Assembly: GCA_023053545.1 (NCBI GenBank)
Contig: JAKZAN010000090.1
Span: 1 to 64,000 of the forward strand
DNA: 64,000 bases
Direction: 5' to 3'
Origin: Lepidurus packardi
Lineage: Eukaryota; Arthropoda; Branchiopoda; Notostraca; Triopsidae
Notes under the pieces: model-generated
Told to the model about the DNA's origin: nothing
The model's database searches: none
What the model saw: only the letters and a program-made list of their open reading frames with translations
Made by a program: the position numbers and the translations under genes
Shown here: positions 58,618 to 64,000 of the stretch, piece by piece
How the letters are laid out: each line of letters starts with the position of its first letter
Position numbering within the stretch: the stretch's first letter is position 1

Positions 58618-61600
58618 ATATGCTTGTGATTTTACCTGAAATTTCAATGAAATTTCCTTGAAATTTGATTGTAATTTTACCTGAAGTTTCCTCGAAATCT
58701 TATTGAAATTACACTGAAATTTCATTGAAATTCCGTTGAAATATGCTTGTAATTTTACCTGAAATTTCAATGAAATTTCCTTGAAATTTGCTTGTAATTT
58801 TACCTGAAATTTTACCTGAAATTTCCTTGTAATCTTACGTGAAATTTCCTCGAAATCTTATTGAAATTACACTGAAATTTCATTGAAATTTCGTTGAAAT
58901 ATGCTTGTAATCTTACCTGAAATTTTACCTGAAATTTCCTTGTAATCTTACGTGAAATTTCCTCGAAATCTTATTGAAATTACACTGAAATTTCATTGAA
59001 ATTTCGTTGAAATATGCTTGTAATTTTACCTGAAATTTCAATGAAATTCATTGAAATTTGCTTGTAATTTTACCTGAAATTTCTTCGAAATCTTATTGAA
59101 ATTACACTGAAATTTCATTGAAATTTCGTTGAAATATGCTTGTGAATTTACCTGAAATTTCAATGAAATTTCCTTGAAATTTGCTTGTAATTTTACCTGA
59201 AATTTCCTCGAAATCTTATTGAAATTACACTGAAATTTCATTGAAATTCCGTTGAAATATGCTTGTAATTTTACCTGAAATTTCAATGAAATTTCCTTGA
59301 AATTTGCTTGTAATTTTACCTGAAATTTTACCTGAAATTTCCTTGTAATCTTACGTGAAATTTCCTCGAAATCTTATTGAAATTACACTGAAATTTCATT
59401 GAAATTTCGTTGAAATATGCTTGTAATCTTACCTGAAATTTCAATGAAATTCATTGAAATTTGCTTGTAATTTTACCTAAAATTTCCTCGAAATCTTATT
59501 GAAATTACTCTGAAATTTCATTGAAATTTCGTTGAAATATGCTTGTAGTTTTACCTGAAATTTCAATGAAATTCATTGAAATTTGCTTGTAATTTTACCT
59601 GAAATCTCCTCCAAATCTTATTGAAATTACACTGAAATTTCATTGAAATTTCGTTGAAATATGCTTGTGATTTTACCTGAAATTTCAATGAAATTCATTG
59701 AAATTTGCTTGTAATTTTACCTAAAATTTCCTCGAAATCTTATTGAAATTACACTGAAATTTCAATGAAATTTCATTTAAATTTGCTTGTAATTTTACCA
59801 GAAATTTCCGCGAAATATTATTGAAATTTCCTCGAAATCTTATTGAAATTACACTGAAATTTCATTGAAATTTCGTTAAAATATTCTTGAAAATATACCC
59901 GAAATTTCAATGAAATTTCCTTGAAATTTGCTTGTAATTTTACCTGAAATTTCCATGAAATTTCTTTGAAATTTGCTTGTAATTTTAATTAAATTTCCTC
60001 GAAATCTTATTGAAATTACACTGAAATTTCATTGAAATTTCGTTGAAATATGCTTGTAATTTTACTTGAAATTTCAATGAAATTTCCTTGAAATTTGCTT
60101 GTAATTTTACCTGAAATCTCCTCGAAATCTTATTGAAATTACACTGAAATTTCATTGAAATTTCGTTGAAATATGCTTGTAATTTTACCTGAAATTTCAA
60201 TGAAATTTCCTTGTAATCTTACGTGAAATTTCCTCGAAATCTTATTGAAATTACACTGAAATTTCATTGAAATTTCGTTGAAATATGCTTGTAATTTTAC
60301 CTGAAATTTCAATGAAATTCATTGAAATTTGCTTGTAATTTTACCTGAAATTTCCTCGGAATCTTATTGAAATTACACTGAAATTTCATTGAAATTTCGT
60401 TGAAATATGCTTGTGATTTTACCTGAAATTTCAATGAAATTTCCTTGAAATTTGCTTGTAATTTTACCTGAAATTTCCTCGAAATCTTATTGAAATTACA
60501 CTGAAATTTCATTGAAATTCCGTTGAAATATGCTTGTAATTTTACCTGAAATTTCAATGAAATTTCCTTGAAATTTGCTTGTAATTTTACCTGAAATTTC
60601 CTTGTAATCTTACGTGAAATTTCCTCGAAATCTTATTGAAATTACACTGAAATTTCATTGAAATTTCGTTGAAATATGCTTGTAATTTTACCTGAAATTT
60701 CAATGAAATTCATTGAAATTTGCTTGTAATTTTACCTAAAATTTCCTCGAAATCTTATTGAAATTACTCTGAAATTTCATTGAAATTTCGTTGAAATATG
60801 CTTGTAGTTTTACCTGAAATTTCAATGAAATTCATTGAAATTTGCTTGTAATTTTACCTAAAATTTCCTCGAAATCTTATTGAAATTACACTGAAATTTC
60901 AATGAAATTTCATTTAAATTTGCTTGTAATTTTACCAGAAATTTCCTCGAAATCTTATTGAAATTTCCTCGAAATCTTATTGAAATTACACTGAAATTTC
61001 CTCGAAATCTTATTGAAATTATACTGAAATTTCATTGAAATTTCGTTAAAATATTCTTGAAAATATACCCGAAATTTCAATGAAATTTCCTTGAAATTTG
61101 CTTGTAATTTTACCTGAAATTTCCTTGAAATTTCTTTGAAATTTGCTTGTAATTTTACATTAAATTTCCTCGAAATCTTATTGAAATTACACTGAAATTT
61201 CATTGAAATTTCGTTGAAATATGCTTGTAATTTTACTTGAAATTTCAATGAAATTTCCTTGAAATTTGCTTGTAATTTTACCTGAAATTTTACCTGAAAT
61301 TTCCTTGAAATTTCCTTGTAATTTTACGTGAAATTTCCTCGAAATCTTATTGAAATTACACTGAAATTTCATTGAAATTTCGTTGAAATATGCTTGTAAT
61401 TTTACCTGAAATCTCCTCGAAATCTTATTGAAATTACAATGAAATTTCATTGAAATTTCGTTGAAATATGCTTGTAATTTTACCTGAAATTTCAATGAAA
61501 TTTCCTTGAAATTTGCTTGTAATTTTACCTGAAATTTTACCTGAAATTTCCTTGAAATTTCCTTGTAATTTAACGTGAAATTTCCTCGAAATCTTATTGA

Positions 61601-64000
61601 AATTACACTGAAATTTCATTGAAATTTCGTTGAAATATGCTTGTAATTTTACCTGAATTCTCCTCGAAATCTTATTGAAATTACAATGAAATTTCATTGA
61701 AATTTCGTTGAAATATGCTTGTAATTTTACCAGAAATTTCCTCGAAATCTTATTGAAATTACACTGAAATTTCATTGAAATTTCGTTGAAATATGCTTGT
61801 GATTTTACCTGAAATTTCAATGAAATTTCCTTGAAATTTGCTTGTAATTTTACCTGAAATTTCCTCGAAATCTTATTGAAATTACACTGAAATTTCATTG
61901 AAATTTCGTTGAAATATGCTTGTAATTTTACTTGAAATTTCAATGAAATTTCCTTGAAATTTGCTTGTAATTTTACCTGAAATTTTACCTGAAATTTCCT
62001 TGAAATTTCCTTGTAATTTTACTTGAAATTTCCTCGAAATTTTATTGAAATTACACTGAAATTTCATTGAAATTCCGTTGAAATATGCTTGTAATTTTAC
62101 CTGAAATTTCAATGAAATTTCCTTGAAATTTGCTTGTAATTTTACCTGAAATTTCCTCGAAATATTATTGAAATTACATTGAAATTTCATTGAAATTTCG
62201 TTGAAATATGCTTGTGATTTTACGTGAAATTTCAATGAAATTTCCTTGAAATTTGCTTGTAATTTTACCTGAAATTTCCTCGAAATCTTATTGAAATTTC
62301 ACTGAAATTTCAATGAAATTTCCTTGAAATTTGCTTGTAATTTTACCTGAAATTTCCTCGAAATCTTATTGAAATTTCACTGAAATTTCAATGAAATTTC
62401 GTTGAAATATGCTTGTGATTTTACCTGAAATTTCAATGAAATTTCCTTGAAATTTGCTTGTAATTTTACCTGAAATTTCCTTGAAATCTTATTGAAATTA
62501 CACTGAAATTTCATTGAAATTTCGTTAAAATATTCTTGAAAATATACCTGAAATTTCAATGAAATTTCCTTGAAATTTGCTTGTAATTTTACCTGAAATC
62601 TCCTCGAAATCTTATTTAAATTACACTGAAATTTCATTGAAATTTCGTTGAAATATGCTTGTAATTTTACCTGAAATTTCAATGAAATTTCATTGAAATT
62701 TGCATGTAATTTTACCAGAAATTTCCTCGAAATCTTATTGAAATTACACTGAAATTTCATTGAAATTTCTTTGAAATATGCTTGTAATTTTACCAGAAAT
62801 TTCCTCGAAATCTTATTGAAATTACACTGAAATTTCATTGAAATTTCGTTGAAATATGCTTGTGATTTTACCTGAAATTTCAATGAAATTTCCTTGAAAT
62901 TTGCTTGTAATTTTACCTGAAATTTCCTCGAAATCTTATTGAAATTTCCTCGAAATTTTAATGAAATTACACTGAAATTTCGTTGAAATTTCGTTAAAAT
63001 ATTCTTGAAAATATACCCGAAATTTCAATGAAATTTCCTTGAAATTTGCTTGTAATTTTACCTGAAATTTCCTTGAAATTTCTTTGAAATTTGCTTGTAA
63101 TTTTAATTAAATTTCCTCGAAATCTTATTGAAATTACACTGAAATTTCATTGAAATTTCGTTGAAATATGCTTGTAATTTTACTTGAAATTTCAATGAAA
63201 TTTCCTTGAAATTTGCTTGTAATTTTACCTGAAATCTCCTCGAAATCTTATTGAAATTACACTGAAATTTCATTGAAATTTCGTTGAAATATGCTTGTAA
63301 TTTTACCTGAAATTTCAATGAAATTTCCTTGAAATTTGCTTGTAATTTTACCTAAAATTTCCTCGAAATCTTATTGAAATTTCCTCGAAATCTTATTGAA
63401 ATTACACTGAAATTTCATTGAAATTTCGTTAAAATATTCTTGAAAATATACCCGAAATTTCAATGAAATTTCCTTGAAATTTGCTTGTAATTTTACCTGA
63501 AATTTCCTTGAAATTTCTTTGAAATTTGCTTGTAATTTTACATTAAATTTCCTCGAAATCTTATTGAAATTACACTGAAATTTCATTGAAATTTCGTTGA
63601 AATATGCTTGTAATTTTACTTGAAATTTCAATGAAATTTCCTTGAAATTTGCTTGTAATTTTACCTGAAATTTTACCTGAAATTTCCTTGAAATTTCCTT
63701 GTAATTTTACGTGAAATTTCCTCGAAATCTTATTGAAATTACACTGAAATTTCAATGAAATTTCGTTGAAATATGCTTGTAATTTTACCTGAAATCTCCT
63801 CGAAATCTTATTGAAATTACAATGAAATTTCATTGAAATTTCGTTGAAATATGCTTGTAATTTTACCTGAAATTTCAATGAAATTTCCTTGAAATTTGCT
63901 TGTAATTTTACCTGAAATTTTACCTGAAATTTCCTTGAAATTTCCTTGTAATTTAACGTGAAATTTCCTCGAAATCTTATTGAAAGTACACTGAAATTTC
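58618..64000. repeat. SatC satellite array: 11-bp motif in 123-bp higher-order units
   Basis: Units of about 11 bp follow TTGAAATTTCN, many containing the palindrome GAAATTTC. A common order is ATGAAATTTCC, TTGAAATTTGC, TTGTAATTTTA, CCTGAAATTTCC, TCGAAATCTTA, TTGAAATTACA, CTGAAATTTCA, TTGAAATTTCG, TTGAAATATGC, TTGTAATTTTA, CCTGAAATTTCA: nine 11-mers and two 12-mers, 123 bp. Units are frequently shortened or rearranged. A longer block around 59940-60200 (with TTTTAATTAAATTTCC) returns near 63060-63320. The array reaches the window end. No gene is seen. Confidence 0.93.

Noticed and set aside
58618..63878. Many minus-strand open frames up to 169 codons with repeated KFQVKLQAYFNEIS
   Set aside because: They are SatC translated. 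The 123-bp unit is divisible by three and lacks stops in that frame, so long frames arise without selection. No other gene signs.

Overview
The window is eukaryotic repeat DNA: three AT-rich satellite families with non-LTR retrotransposons (LINEs) and their debris embedded in them. I see no host gene, no tRNA or rRNA gene and nothing prokaryotic. The LINE types (APE endonuclease, reverse transcriptase, CCHC-rich ORF1, one element with RNase H) and the Inr/DPE-like promoter of one element suggest an invertebrate, perhaps an arthropod. The species cannot be named from this sequence. The setting resembles pericentromeric, subtelomeric or telomere-like heterochromatin.

Layout. Bases 1-112 are the 3' end of a plus-strand LINE. 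SatA (about 113-5045) is a 10-12 bp motif of the AAACTGGTTT type, interrupted at 2541-2843 by a 300-bp internal piece of LINE ORF2. SatB has a 20-bp monomer, GAATTAATTCAGTCCGTAAG. It runs from 5046 to 14380 in one orientation and from 20214 to 56358 in the opposite orientation. Element E1 (14381-20213, minus strand) sits exactly at the flip. It is a full-length I-like LINE with two small lesions in ORF2. A second, RNase H-less LINE (E2) appears three times (24471-28634, 31081-35244, 37771-41934). The three copies show no differences that I can see and share the same 5' truncation and flanks. They form three units of a 6.6-kb tandem repeat of satellite plus LINE. E3 (47434-52128) is a related but distinct LINE with both ORFs and a 5' UTR but a lost 3' end. 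A 100-base assembly gap (56359-56458) is followed by E4 (56459-58617, plus strand), a decayed, internally deleted relative of E2. SatC (58618-64000) is an 11-bp motif organised into 123-bp higher-order units.

How the parts work together. ORF1 proteins are RNA-binding (three zinc knuckles each). ORF2 supplies endonuclease and reverse transcriptase for target-primed reverse transcription. Every LINE piece lies inside satellite. At least one insertion was copied by satellite tandem duplication and not by new transposition. The candidate system here is a lineage of satellite-resident LINEs: one ORF1 carries an AT-hook, the inserts lie at AT-rich palindromic satellite, relatives share a 3' hairpin, and the host array multiplies the element. 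That functional reading is inference. The sequence architecture is directly visible.
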